A DNA stretch of 64,000 bases from Janthinobacterium sp. FW305-129 (GTDB lineage: Bacteria > Pseudomonadota > Gammaproteobacteria > Burkholderiales > Burkholderiaceae_D). The notes below the pieces were generated by a model. It was not told where the DNA came from. It was given only the letters and a program-made list of their open reading frames with translations, and ran no database searches. Below, in pieces: positions 1 through 7,777 of this stretch. Location: positions 1 to 64,000 of the forward strand of contig NZ_JACYMM010000002.1 of assembly GCF_020858115.1 (NCBI RefSeq). Direction: 5' to 3'. Position 1 is the stretch's first letter. Every line of letters begins with the position of its first letter. A program made the translations under genes and the position numbers.

Positions 1-250
1 CAATCCGAAGATCGGCGCTGCACTACATCAAATGTCCACACTTATCGACTGTTAATTGTTAAAGAACTGTATTCGGTTACTGCTTTCGCGCTATCGACAA
101 AGCGTTGTGTTTGTCAGCTGCGAAGAAGGAAGAGTATGAAGCGTTTCGGCTAATTCGTCAACCTTCTTTTTTCACCCTGCTTTACTCGGCATTTACATGC
201 GTCGTTCAGCGAGGGGGCGAATTATAGCCCTGCCCTGCGCGCGCCGCAAG
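1..250 (-). promoter_or_regulatory. rRNA operon promoter and boxA leader
   Basis: Read on the minus strand, this stretch has the layout of an rrn leader. A perfect -10 TATAAT (221-226) lies 17 bases from a weak -35 TTGCGG (244-249) and is followed by a GC-rich discriminator, as in stringently controlled rRNA promoters. A second promoter lies downstream: TTGACG (156-161), 17-base spacer, CATACT (133-138). A boxA-type antitermination element GTTCTTTAACAA is at 56-67. Transcription runs leftwards, so the 16S gene should start just outside the window. The promoters and boxA are seen; the rRNA gene is inferred. A 16S-23S spacer also carries boxA, but the two promoters favour the 5' leader. Confidence 0.75.
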
Positions 251-461
251 GGCTATTTTGCAGCGCCATCCGAACAACTCTCCGCCCAGCAGGCAAAGCA
301 CTCACTTCAAGCGCCCTTTTGTGCAGCCTGTCGCAAGGGGCTGGCGTCGGGCCATGGCTTTAGGCACAGTGGCAACATCAGACTCTGACACGGCGCAACA
401 ACAGGTTAAACTTGTCCGCCGCGTCGATTAACTCTTGTATCTTGTATTTGAAAGCGTCCAC
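251..461. other. intergenic region before the LytS gene
   Basis: Between the outward-facing rrn promoter and the histidine kinase gene at 462. The short open frame at 197-388 lies over the rrn promoter, has no ribosome-binding site and no recognisable protein, so it is not called. No clear promoter for the kinase gene was identified. Confidence 0.5.
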
Positions 462-1754
462 ATGCTCCCGATTTCCAGCCTGCCTCAACTGTTGAAGACC
501 ATCCTCGCCTGGTTGCAGCGGGCATTCGACGCGACGACGACCTGGGTCACCCAGCTGTCCTGGTGGAAATTTTTCCTGTTCGCTGCACTGGCCCTGATCG
601 CCGGCTCCATTTTGCAAGATGAACTGTTCTCGTCCAGTCCGGACGAAGAAGTGGTCATCAAGTCGCACAAACGCAGCAATAAGGGCTCGGGGGAAACCAA
701 TATCCTGATCGACGATACGGGCATCCATTTTAATCCCCGCAACAGCAAGAATCGGCGTGGCAGCGCCACCGATGCGGCCAGCGAACCAGCCGATGCCGCT
801 GAGGCGGACGAGCACGCAAACGCGGTGCCGCCGGCACCGCCCGAACCGCCAGCCGCCCCCGCCAAGCCCAGCTATCCGGTGACCACCAATGCTTCGGGAG
901 AAGAAGTCCATATCGAACTGCCCCCGCAAATCGGCGAAGAGTTGTCGAATGCCATCGAAGAAGCGGTCGATGATGCTGCGGAGCAAAAGGTTTCGCGCTA
1001 CCACCAGCAAGCTTCCACCTGGTTCAAGAGCTTCGTCTCGCTGCTGGTATTGGCCCTGTTCGCCATGAAAGCCCTGGTCGGCGGCAAGAAACGCGCCGAA
1101 GCGGAAACCGTCACGGCGAATGAAGCGGCCGAGCGCGAATCCATGCAGCGCCAGCTCAGCGAAGCGAAGATGCAGATGATGCAGGCGCAAGTCGAGCCGC
1201 ACTTCCTGTTCAATACGCTTGCTTCCGTCGAGCACCTGATCCAGGTCGACCCGCCGCGCGCGGCCAAGATGCAACGCAGCCTGATCCAGTATCTGCGTGC
1301 GGTGCTGCCGCAAATGCGCGACAACGCCCTGATTACCAACCTGGGCCGCGAAGCGGACATGGTGCAAGCGTACCTGAACCTGCTGAAAATGCGCATGGAA
1401 GAACGCCTGACCGTCGACTTCCAGATTCCTGACGGCCTGCGCAGCGCAGCCTTCCCGCCCATGATGCTGCAATCGATGGTGGAAAATGCCATCAAACACG
1501 GCCTGGAAGTCAAGCCGGAAGGCGGCACCTTGCGCATCGTGGCTGAAGTGGCGCACAGCAAGCTGCGTGTCACCGTCACCGATGACGGCCTCGGCTTTGG
1601 CGTCGTGCCCAGCGATGGCACGGGCCTGGGCTTGCCCACCATCCGCGAACGCCTGAAACTGTTGCATGGTGACCAAGGCAGCCTGACCATTACGCCAAAT
1701 CAACCCTCCGGCGTGTGCGCCGTGATCGAAGTGCCGTATCAGCTGTCCAAATAA
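462..1754 (+). CDS. LytS-type sensor histidine kinase with a long extracytoplasmic region
   Basis: Membrane sensor kinase of the LytS/YehU class (His_kinase plus HATPase_c) that should phosphorylate the LytTR regulator 63 bases downstream. About 430 aa. A membrane segment lies near residues 36-51 and a second near 190-206. Between them are about 140 residues, charged then Ala/Pro-rich, predicted outside the cytoplasm. The phospho-acceptor motif EPHFLFN has its histidine near residue 247; the N-box SMVENAIKHG and G-box GTGLGLPTIRERL follow. The ATG at 462 is preferred over an upstream TTG at 435. The kinase call is firm; the signal is unknown. Confidence 0.9.
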   Translation: MLPISSLPQLLKTILAWLQRAFDATTTWVTQLSWWKFFLFAALALIAGSILQDELFSSSPDEEVVIKSHKRSNKGSGETNILIDDTGIHFNPRNSKNRRGSATDAASEPADAAEADEHANAVPPAPPEPPAAPAKPSYPVTTNASGEEVHIELPPQIGEELSNAIEEAVDDAAEQKVSRYHQQASTWFKSFVSLLVLALFAMKALVGGKKRAEAETVTANEAAERESMQRQLSEAKMQMMQAQVEPHFLFNTLASVEHLIQVDPPRAAKMQRSLIQYLRAVLPQMRDNALITNLGREADMVQAYLNLLKMRMEERLTVDFQIPDGLRSAAFPPMMLQSMVENAIKHGLEVKPEGGTLRIVAEVAHSKLRVTVTDDGLGFGVVPSDGTGLGLPTIRERLKLLHGDQGSLTITPNQPSGVCAVIEVPYQLSK

Positions 1755-1817
1755 GACAGTTGATAAAAACGCTAAATCATTGAATAATCAATCTTCGCCC
1801 GTTCACACTTGAGACTT

Positions 1818-2576
1818 ATGCCTACCGCTATTATTGCCGACGACGAAAGACTGATGCGCGACCAGCTGCGCCTGCGCCTGGGCCAAACCTGGCCCGAACT
1901 GGAAATCATCGGCGAAGCCAAGAATGGCGACGAAGCGATCGAACTGGTGGAACAACTCAAGCCTGACTTTGCCTTCCTCGATATCCGCATGCCCGGCAAG
2001 ACGGGAATGGAAGCGGCGCAGGTAATAGGCAGCAAGACCCATATCGTCTTCGTCACGGCCTATGATAGCCACGCCGTCGAAGCGTTCGAACGGGGCGCCG
2101 TCGACTACGTACTCAAGCCGCCCGAGCATGAGCGCCTGCTGGTGACGGTGGAACGCCTGAAAACGCACTTGAACAAGCCGGCGCTGGACGTCAACAGCAG
2201 CGTCACGGCCATGCTGTCGCAGCTGGCGGAGAAAATCACGGCCAAACCCACGTATTTGCAATGGATACAGGCCAGCATCGGCCAGGACTTGCGCATGATC
2301 CCCGTGGAAGAGATTTTATTTTTCCGTTCTGACGAGAAATACACCTGCGTGCAGACAGCCAAGTATGAGGCGCTGATCCGCAAGCCCGTGCGCGACCTGG
2401 CCGAAGAGCTCGACCCTTCGCTGTTCTGGCAAATCCACCGCGCCACCCTGGTCAACGTGAATGCCATCGAAGGCGTGACGCGCGACATCCGCGGCCGCCA
2501 CCTGGTGCTCATCAAGGGCAAATCCGACAAGCTCGAAGTGAGCCGCAGTTTCCTGCACCTGTTCAAGCAAATGTAA
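1818..2576 (+). CDS. LytTR-family response regulator
   Basis: DNA-binding response regulator, cognate partner of the upstream kinase. 252 aa. The receiver domain (residues 1-115) has the acidic pocket ADDE, phospho-acceptor Asp55 in FLDIRMPG and conserved Lys100. A LytTR DNA-binding domain follows (about 150-250), with FFRSDEKYT, IHRATLVNV and a final VSRSFLHLF. The ATG at 1818 is chosen over an in-frame TTG at 1809. Targets are unknown; LytTR proteins usually bind paired direct repeats. Confidence 0.9.
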   Translation: MPTAIIADDERLMRDQLRLRLGQTWPELEIIGEAKNGDEAIELVEQLKPDFAFLDIRMPGKTGMEAAQVIGSKTHIVFVTAYDSHAVEAFERGAVDYVLKPPEHERLLVTVERLKTHLNKPALDVNSSVTAMLSQLAEKITAKPTYLQWIQASIGQDLRMIPVEEILFFRSDEKYTCVQTAKYEALIRKPVRDLAEELDPSLFWQIHRATLVNVNAIEGVTRDIRGRHLVLIKGKSDKLEVSRSFLHLFKQM

Positions 2577-2739
2577 ATCGCCCGCCGCCGCCCGGCCTTG
2601 CCGGCGCGGCGTATTGATCTCTTCCGCTCCCCTTCCTGCGCCACATCAAGCCACGCCGCGCCAACAGGCATAGGCTAGATAGAGTCCTGCCCGCCATCCC
2701 TGTCTTGCCTGCCTTCGTACACATTGCAAGGAGAACCCC

Positions 2740-3921
2740 ATGCCCGACCGAGGCAGTCCTGCACTGCTGCGCATCTTGCCGCTGGGCATGGCGGCGGCGC
2801 TTTTGCTGTGCTTGTTTCCTCCACTGAAGGCGCGCCGGCAACGGCAGGCGCGCGGACAAGCCATCATCGACAGCGCCAGCGACGCCATCATCAGCATCGA
2901 CAGCCGGCAAATCATCCTGCATGCGAACGCGGCGGCAGCCAGGCTGTTCGACGACACGCCGGCCGGCATGCGCGGCATGCGCCTGGGCCACTATATCCTG
3001 CGCGACTTGCGCAGCCTGGGCAGGCATGAAGGCGATCCGCCGTTCGATGACATCAGCCAGGAGCTGCGCCTGACGGGCCGGCGCGCCACCGATTACACCT
3101 TGACGGGCCGGCGCAGCGATGGCGCCATGTTTCCCCTTGAAGGTTCGCTCTCGGCCATGCAGGAAAACGGCCAGAGCGTGTTTACCATCATCGTGCGCGA
3201 CATTACCGCGCGCCAGCAGATGCATGAACAGCTGGCCCGCTCCTTTTCGCAACTGCGTGAATTGTCGAGCGCGCTGCAATCCATCCGCGAAGAAGAGCGC
3301 AAGCATATCGCGCGCGAGCTGCATGATGACCTGGGACAATTGCTGGCCACCTTGCGCGTCGACCTGACCCTGGTGCGCCAGCACACGGACACCACCGTGC
3401 CCCTGCAAGCGTTGCTGCAAAACATGGACGGCTTGCTGGTGACAGCCATCACCTCGCTGCGGCGCATCGCCAGCAACCTGCGTCCGCGCGCACTCGACGA
3501 AGGGGGCTTGTATTTTGCACTGCAAAAACTGCGCCACGACTTCCTGCTGCGCCGCGCCATCCATTTCGACTTGCTGGCCGACGAGGCCGACCTGGTGCTC
3601 GACGATGCGCGCAGCACGGCCATCTACCGCATCGTGCAGGAAGCACTGACGAATATCGCGCGCCATGCCGAAGCGAACCACATCACCATCGCCCTGCACC
3701 GCATCGATTCCTCGCTGGCCATCACCATCCAGGATGACGGCCGCGGCATTGCCGAGCAAGACCTGGAAAAAGCCACGGCACTGGGGTTGCTGGGCATGCG
3801 CGAACGGGTGTGGGGCTTGAACGGCAGCATCCATATCGGCGCCGATAGCGAACTGGGCGGCACACGCATCGACATCTCGCTGCCCATGCATAAGGAAGTG
3901 CCAGCAGCGGCGATGCAATAA
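2740..3921 (+). CDS. PAS-containing NarX/DegS-type histidine kinase (orphan)
   Basis: 393 aa sensor kinase. It has a basic N-terminus, one membrane segment (about residues 10-28), a PAS domain (about 38-155), a HisKA_3 dimerisation domain with ARELHDDLGQL (His195) and a HATPase_c domain with DDGRGI and LGLLGMRERV. HisKA_3 kinases normally partner NarL/FixJ regulators, but none is adjacent: upstream is a LytTR regulator and downstream a convergent porin. An AAGGAG ribosome-binding site at 2728-2733 fixes the start. The partner regulator presumably lies elsewhere. Confidence 0.88.
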   Translation: MPDRGSPALLRILPLGMAAALLLCLFPPLKARRQRQARGQAIIDSASDAIISIDSRQIILHANAAAARLFDDTPAGMRGMRLGHYILRDLRSLGRHEGDPPFDDISQELRLTGRRATDYTLTGRRSDGAMFPLEGSLSAMQENGQSVFTIIVRDITARQQMHEQLARSFSQLRELSSALQSIREEERKHIARELHDDLGQLLATLRVDLTLVRQHTDTTVPLQALLQNMDGLLVTAITSLRRIASNLRPRALDEGGLYFALQKLRHDFLLRRAIHFDLLADEADLVLDDARSTAIYRIVQEALTNIARHAEANHITIALHRIDSSLAITIQDDGRGIAEQDLEKATALGLLGMRERVWGLNGSIHIGADSELGGTRIDISLPMHKEVPAAAMQ

Positions 3922-3922
3922 A

Positions 3923-3944
3923 AAAGGCGCCCGCAGGCGCCTTT
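3923..3944. terminator. bidirectional terminator between kinase and porin genes
   Basis: Perfect 9-bp stem AAAGGCGCC / GGCGCCTTT with a CGCA loop, placed between two convergent genes. The A- and T-flanks allow it to serve both strands. Confidence 0.8.
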
Positions 3945-3966
3945 GCTTCGTTACAGCGAATGCTGC

Positions 3967-4914
3967 TTAGAACTTGTGTGCCAGACCGATCTGGTACGAG
4001 GTCAGCGACTTGACGCGCTCGCGGCCAGCGTAAGCGTACACGTCGGTGCGCTTCGACAGATGGTAGTCGTAACCGACGCCGAATTCCTTGATGGTGTCCT
4101 GATCCTTGAACTTGTTGTTGCTTTGCTCTTGCTTGCCATACGACACTTTGGCATCGCCGCCGCCAACCGTGTAGTTCAGGCCGATCAGGTAGGACTTGAA
4201 TTCGCCAGTCGTGGCAACCTTGGTGTCGCCTTTCGAGTAAGCGGCCGTGATCTTGGCTGGGCCGAATTTATAGCCGCCACCGATGGACCACAGGTCAGGC
4301 TTGGCTGCCGTTGCCGTTGCCTGCACGGCTTTTTCGTAGCCGGCGTGCAAGCTGATCGGGCCATTGTCGTAGGTAGCCAGGCCAATCACGCCTGCGTCAG
4401 CGCTGTTGACTTCGCTCAACACGTATTGCAGGCTGCCCACGAAACCGTCAAAGCTTGGGCTGTTGTAGGTCACGGCATTGTTGACGCGCGACGTGCCGAC
4501 GCCCGAACGCAGCAGGGTTTCATTGTTCTTGCCGACCACGCCGTAGGTGTTGAATGGGTCGACGCGGGCGATGGTGCCATCGACCAGATTCTTGGTGCGG
4601 CCCAGGATGGCGGTACCAAACGCGCCTTTCAAGCCCACATACGCTTGACGGTCGAACAACACGCCTTTTTGCGCGCCGGTGTCGGCCAGGAATTCACTTT
4701 CCAGGTTGAAAATTGCGGACAGGCCGCCACCCAGATCTTCCGTACCCTTGAAACCGAGGCGCGACGCATTGTTTTCGCGTTGTACCGTCGGCTGGCCAGT
4801 GGTCTTGGCAATGCCGAGGTCAACCAGGCCGTACACGGTGACGTTCGATTGTGCTTGTGCCGTAGCTGCTGCGAAGGTGCCGATGATCAATGCTGCCAGA
4901 GTAATTTTTTTCAC
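3967..4914 (-). CDS. general porin, betaproteobacterial OmpC-like family
   Basis: 315 aa outer-membrane porin, expected to be a 16-strand trimeric general diffusion channel. A classical signal peptide ends ...AQAQS (cleavage near residue 22). The mature part starts with VTVYGLVDLGI, typical of Burkholderiales porins, and the protein ends in a terminal Phe (GLAHKF) as required for BAM insertion. The start codon is GTG (4914-4912), preceded by a purine-rich AGAGAA. Monocistronic, with a shared terminator downstream. Length fits the family. Confidence 0.93.
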   Translation of the reverse strand: MKKITLAALIIGTFAAATAQAQSNVTVYGLVDLGIAKTTGQPTVQRENNASRLGFKGTEDLGGGLSAIFNLESEFLADTGAQKGVLFDRQAYVGLKGAFGTAILGRTKNLVDGTIARVDPFNTYGVVGKNNETLLRSGVGTSRVNNAVTYNSPSFDGFVGSLQYVLSEVNSADAGVIGLATYDNGPISLHAGYEKAVQATATAAKPDLWSIGGGYKFGPAKITAAYSKGDTKVATTGEFKSYLIGLNYTVGGGDAKVSYGKQEQSNNKFKDQDTIKEFGVGYDYHLSKRTDVYAYAGRERVKSLTSYQIGLAHKF

Positions 4915-5071
4915 TTGAGATTCTCTACATTAGGTTGGACAAGTTGAGCTGCTGCTGAGCTGCCTAGCTGCTGAACCGAATCATGCCCACGAAATACTTC
5001 AACAATATGACATCGACAAGATGTTGCTTTCTGGCACAACATCGTGTCAGATAAAAACAACAGACGAAAAA

Positions 5072-5091
5072 AAACCGCCCGCAGGCGGTTT
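5072..5091 (-). terminator. intrinsic terminator of the methyltransferase gene
   Basis: Stem AAACCGCC / GGCGGTTT with a CGCA loop. On the minus strand it is followed by a run of T, and it lies 18 bases past the stop of the methyltransferase gene. Confidence 0.8.
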
Positions 5092-5108
5092 GTCTTGCCG
5101 TGCCGGCC

Positions 5109-5759
5109 TTACTTCAGGCGGCAGCTCAGCAGCCAGTAGTATTCCAGGCGCTTCATGCGGATTTCACGGGCCGAGTGGGCGAACTTCTTGCGCAGATGAC
5201 TATCCGATGGGAAGTTCTTCAACACTTCATAGCGCTCGCCCGCCTCCGTCGTGCGGAACTGGTGCGTATTGCCTTCCAGGTCGGTGCGCGCGATCACGGT
5301 GCTGCTGCCATCGACATAGGAATTGTCGATCAGTACCAGCAGGATGTCCTTGCCCAGCTTGCTGCGCAATTGCTTCAGGTATTTGTCCTGGTCTTCGCGC
5401 TTGACGTGCGACCACCAGAAGCCGGCGAACACGGCCGTGAACTTGCCCAGCAGGTCGTCGGGCAAGTTGAATGCGTCGAGCTTGGCAAACGTGACGTTGT
5501 CGGGCAAGCCACGGGCCTGGGCCAGCGCCAGCATTTCATCGTTGATATCGGTGGCCAGCACGGACTCGGCCGACTCGGCGACCACTTCCGTCCAGTAGCC
5601 CGTGCCGCAAGCCAGTTCCAGCACGGTGTGGCCTTCCAGCACGTCGGCGACCTTGTCGCGCAACACTTCCAGATCTTCCTGGCGTTCGGGCTTGTCATAG
5701 ACGCGCTCGTACTGCTGCGCGATGGTGGCGTAATATTTGGCAAGCTGATCGGTAATCAT
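5109..5759 (-). CDS. class I SAM-dependent methyltransferase
   Basis: 216 aa soluble methyltransferase of the Methyltransf_11/25 type. Motif I is VLELACGTGYW, followed by an acidic motif II (LATDIND) and a hydrophobic motif IV region AVFAGFWWSHV. The substrate cannot be read from sequence. An upstream in-frame ATG at 5795 would add 12 residues; the ATG at 5759 is preferred because a purine-rich AGAAGAGAAG lies just before it. Downstream of cysB on the same strand but separated by a hairpin, so probably an independent unit. Confidence 0.82.
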   Translation of the reverse strand: MITDQLAKYYATIAQQYERVYDKPERQEDLEVLRDKVADVLEGHTVLELACGTGYWTEVVAESAESVLATDINDEMLALAQARGLPDNVTFAKLDAFNLPDDLLGKFTAVFAGFWWSHVKREDQDKYLKQLRSKLGKDILLVLIDNSYVDGSSTVIARTDLEGNTHQFRTTEAGERYEVLKNFPSDSHLRKKFAHSAREIRMKRLEYYWLLSCRLK

Positions 5760-5785
5760 TGTTTCTTCTCTTCTTAAATAATCTT

Positions 5786-5806
5786 GGCCAGGCACATCGC
5801 CCGGCC
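5786..5806 (-). terminator. hairpin downstream of cysB (possible terminator)
   Basis: Eight-base stem GGCCAGGC / GCCCGGCC with one wobble pair and an ACATC loop, 15 bases past the cysB stop. No uninterrupted T run follows on the minus strand, so termination is only a possibility. Confidence 0.35.
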
Positions 5807-5820
5807 GACTTCATGCATTG

Positions 5821-6762
5821 TTATAGTTCGTAGTGCTCTTTATCACCGCTCATCGCCTGCTCGATGAGCTTGCGATTCAGGGTCGGCGTCAGCAACTCGA
5901 TAAAGGTATAAATATAGCTGCGCAAATACGCGCCCTGCTTGACGGCCACGCGCGACACATTCATGCCGAACAGGTGGCCGACAGGGATGGCGCGCAAGCC
6001 TTTGTCGCGCTCGGCATCGAAGGCCATACCCGCTATGATACCAATCCCCATGCCCAACTCCACATAAGTCTTGATCACGTCCGCGTCGATGGCCTCCAGC
6101 AAGATGTCCGGTTTCAGGCCGCGCAGCACGAAAGCGTGGTCGATCTTGTTGCGTCCGGCAAACGCGCTGTCATAGGTAATCAGGGGGAAGGCGGCAATTT
6201 CTTCCAGGGTCACGGACTTCGACTTGAGCAGCGGATGGTCGACGGGCACCACCACCACGTGTTCCCATTGATAGCAGGGCAAGGTAATTAAACCATCGAT
6301 GGCGGCGATCGATTCCGTGGCGATGGCGAGATCCGCCTGGTCGCGCTGCACCATTTCGGCGATCTGACGCGGATTTCCTTGCAGCAATGACAATCTGACC
6401 TTCGGGAACTTCAGCATGAAGGCTTGCACGACCTTGGGCAAGGTGTAGCGCGCCTGCGTATGCGTGGTGGCAATGGTAAAACTGCCGCTGTCCTGCGCCG
6501 CGAATTCCTTGCCGATGCGCTTCATGCTGTCGATTTCCTGCATGATCAGCTCGACGGACTCCAGCACCAGGCGGCCCGGCTCCGTCAAGCCGCGGATGCG
6601 CTTGCCGTGGCGCGTGAAAATATCCACGCCCAGTTCCTCTTCCAGCTCGATGATGGCTTTCGATACGCCCGGTTGCGACGTAAATAATGCCTTGGCGGCG
6701 TCCGTCAGGTTGTAGTTCTGCCGGACCGCTTCGCGCACGAAGCGCAGTTGATGGAGATTCAT
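5821..6762 (-). CDS. cysB: LysR-family regulator CysB
   Basis: 313 aa LysR-type activator of sulfate assimilation; the enteric CysB responds to N-acetylserine and to thiosulfate or sulfide. The N-terminal winged helix (MNLHQLRFVREAVRQNYNLT) and the HTH core TSQPGVSKAI are typical of CysB/Cbl rather than of generic LysR proteins. The effector domain carries the family signature ATTHTQARYTLP. Divergent from the sulfur gene run starting at 6923, which is the expected target; the 160-base gap holds candidate sites. Confidence 0.93.
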   Translation of the reverse strand: MNLHQLRFVREAVRQNYNLTDAAKALFTSQPGVSKAIIELEEELGVDIFTRHGKRIRGLTEPGRLVLESVELIMQEIDSMKRIGKEFAAQDSGSFTIATTHTQARYTLPKVVQAFMLKFPKVRLSLLQGNPRQIAEMVQRDQADLAIATESIAAIDGLITLPCYQWEHVVVVPVDHPLLKSKSVTLEEIAAFPLITYDSAFAGRNKIDHAFVLRGLKPDILLEAIDADVIKTYVELGMGIGIIAGMAFDAERDKGLRAIPVGHLFGMNVSRVAVKQGAYLRSYIYTFIELLTPTLNRKLIEQAMSGDKEHYEL

Positions 6763-6860
6763 TGCTGGTTTGCCCTAGATTGCCGTGATTTGCCGAGTTT
6801 CCGCCCCACCCATGATTTTGCATGCATGCATATACGCATATCGCATATAAGCAAATGCGT

Positions 6861-6892
6861 ACTTAGTAGTTTGGAATAAACACTAAGTTTAT
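6861..6892. promoter_or_regulatory. candidate CysB operator dyads
   Basis: In the cysB / sulfur-operon divergent gap there are two nested inverted repeats: ACTTAGT (6861-6867) with ACTAAGT (6882-6888), and ATAAAC (6876-6881) with GTTTAT (6887-6892). AT-rich dyads between a LysR gene and its divergent target are the usual operator position. The repeats are seen; CysB binding is inferred. Confidence 0.5.
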
Positions 6893-6922
6893 TACTATTG
6901 CGAGTACTTTGGGGGTGCAAGC

Positions 6923-7696
6923 ATGACTTTGTCTTATATAGTCTCAGGATTTGCCGTAGGATTACTCGTAGGAATGACCGGCGTGGGCGGCGGTTCGCTG
7001 ATGACGCCGCTGTTAACCTTGCTGTTTGGCGTGCCGCCCTCCGTGGCCGTGGGCACGGACCTGGCCTTCGCCTCGATCACCAAGAGCGCGGGCACCCTGA
7101 CGCACCGCCTGCGCGGCACCATCCGCTGGGATATCGTCAAGCGCCTGTGCATGGGCGCCCTGCCCGCCGCCGTCATCGCGACCCTGGCGCTGAAATCGTT
7201 CGGCACCCTGTCGCCGGAAATCGGCCAGATCATCCGTTACTCGATCGCCGGCTCCGTGCTGCTGACCGTCGTGGCACTCATTTTCAAGGGCCGCATGCTG
7301 GCCTGGATCAATGCGCACCCCGAGAAACAATTGCAAGGCAACAAGCTTGCCGCCGCGACCATCATCGCCGGCGCCGTGCTGGGCGTGCTGGTGACGGTCT
7401 CGTCGATCGGCGCCGGCGCCATCGGCGCGACCCTGCTGGTGATGCTGTATCCACGCATGAGCTCGGCCGAAGTGGCGGGCACCGACATCGCCTACGCCGT
7501 GCCCCTGACGGCCATCGCTGCCCTCGGCCACTGGTGGCTCGGCTCCATCCACTGGGAATTGCTGGCTTCCTTGCTGGTCGGCTCTCTGCCTGGCATCACC
7601 CTCGGCTCCTGGGTCGCCCGCTCCGTGCCGGAAAAGTTTTTAAGAGTCTTGCTGGCGATGACCTTGACCGGCGTGGCAGTGAAGCTAATCTATTAA
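6923..7696 (+). CDS. TSUP (TauE/SafE) family membrane permease
   Basis: 257 aa inner-membrane protein of the sulfite-exporter TauE/SafE family. It has about eight hydrophobic segments and the repeated family motif (GMTGVGGGSLMTPLL near residue 18 and VSSIGAGAIGATLL in the second half). First gene of the sulfur run and divergent from cysB, so a role in moving sulfite, sulfate or another sulfur anion is likely. Direction of transport and substrate are not determined by the sequence. Confidence 0.88.
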   Translation: MTLSYIVSGFAVGLLVGMTGVGGGSLMTPLLTLLFGVPPSVAVGTDLAFASITKSAGTLTHRLRGTIRWDIVKRLCMGALPAAVIATLALKSFGTLSPEIGQIIRYSIAGSVLLTVVALIFKGRMLAWINAHPEKQLQGNKLAAATIIAGAVLGVLVTVSSIGAGAIGATLLVMLYPRMSSAEVAGTDIAYAVPLTAIAALGHWWLGSIHWELLASLLVGSLPGITLGSWVARSVPEKFLRVLLAMTLTGVAVKLIY

Positions 7697-7777
7697 TGAC
7701 CGAACAAGTGACAAGAGCAGTATCAAGAACATAATCCCAGGCAATCTTCCAGCACCCCGGCTTTTTTAGGAATTGAT

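Noticed and set aside
197-388. Short open frame over the rrn promoter region
   Set aside because: No ribosome-binding site, basic composition, and overlap with well-formed promoter elements on the other strand.
3943-4947. 334-codon plus-strand frame opposite the porin gene
   Set aside because: The minus strand encodes a complete porin with signal peptide and terminal Phe; the antisense frame has no supported start or family.
5030-5045. TGGCAC, resembling the -24 box of a sigma54 promoter
   Set aside because: The -12 TTGC is missing at the right spacing and no plus-strand gene follows.
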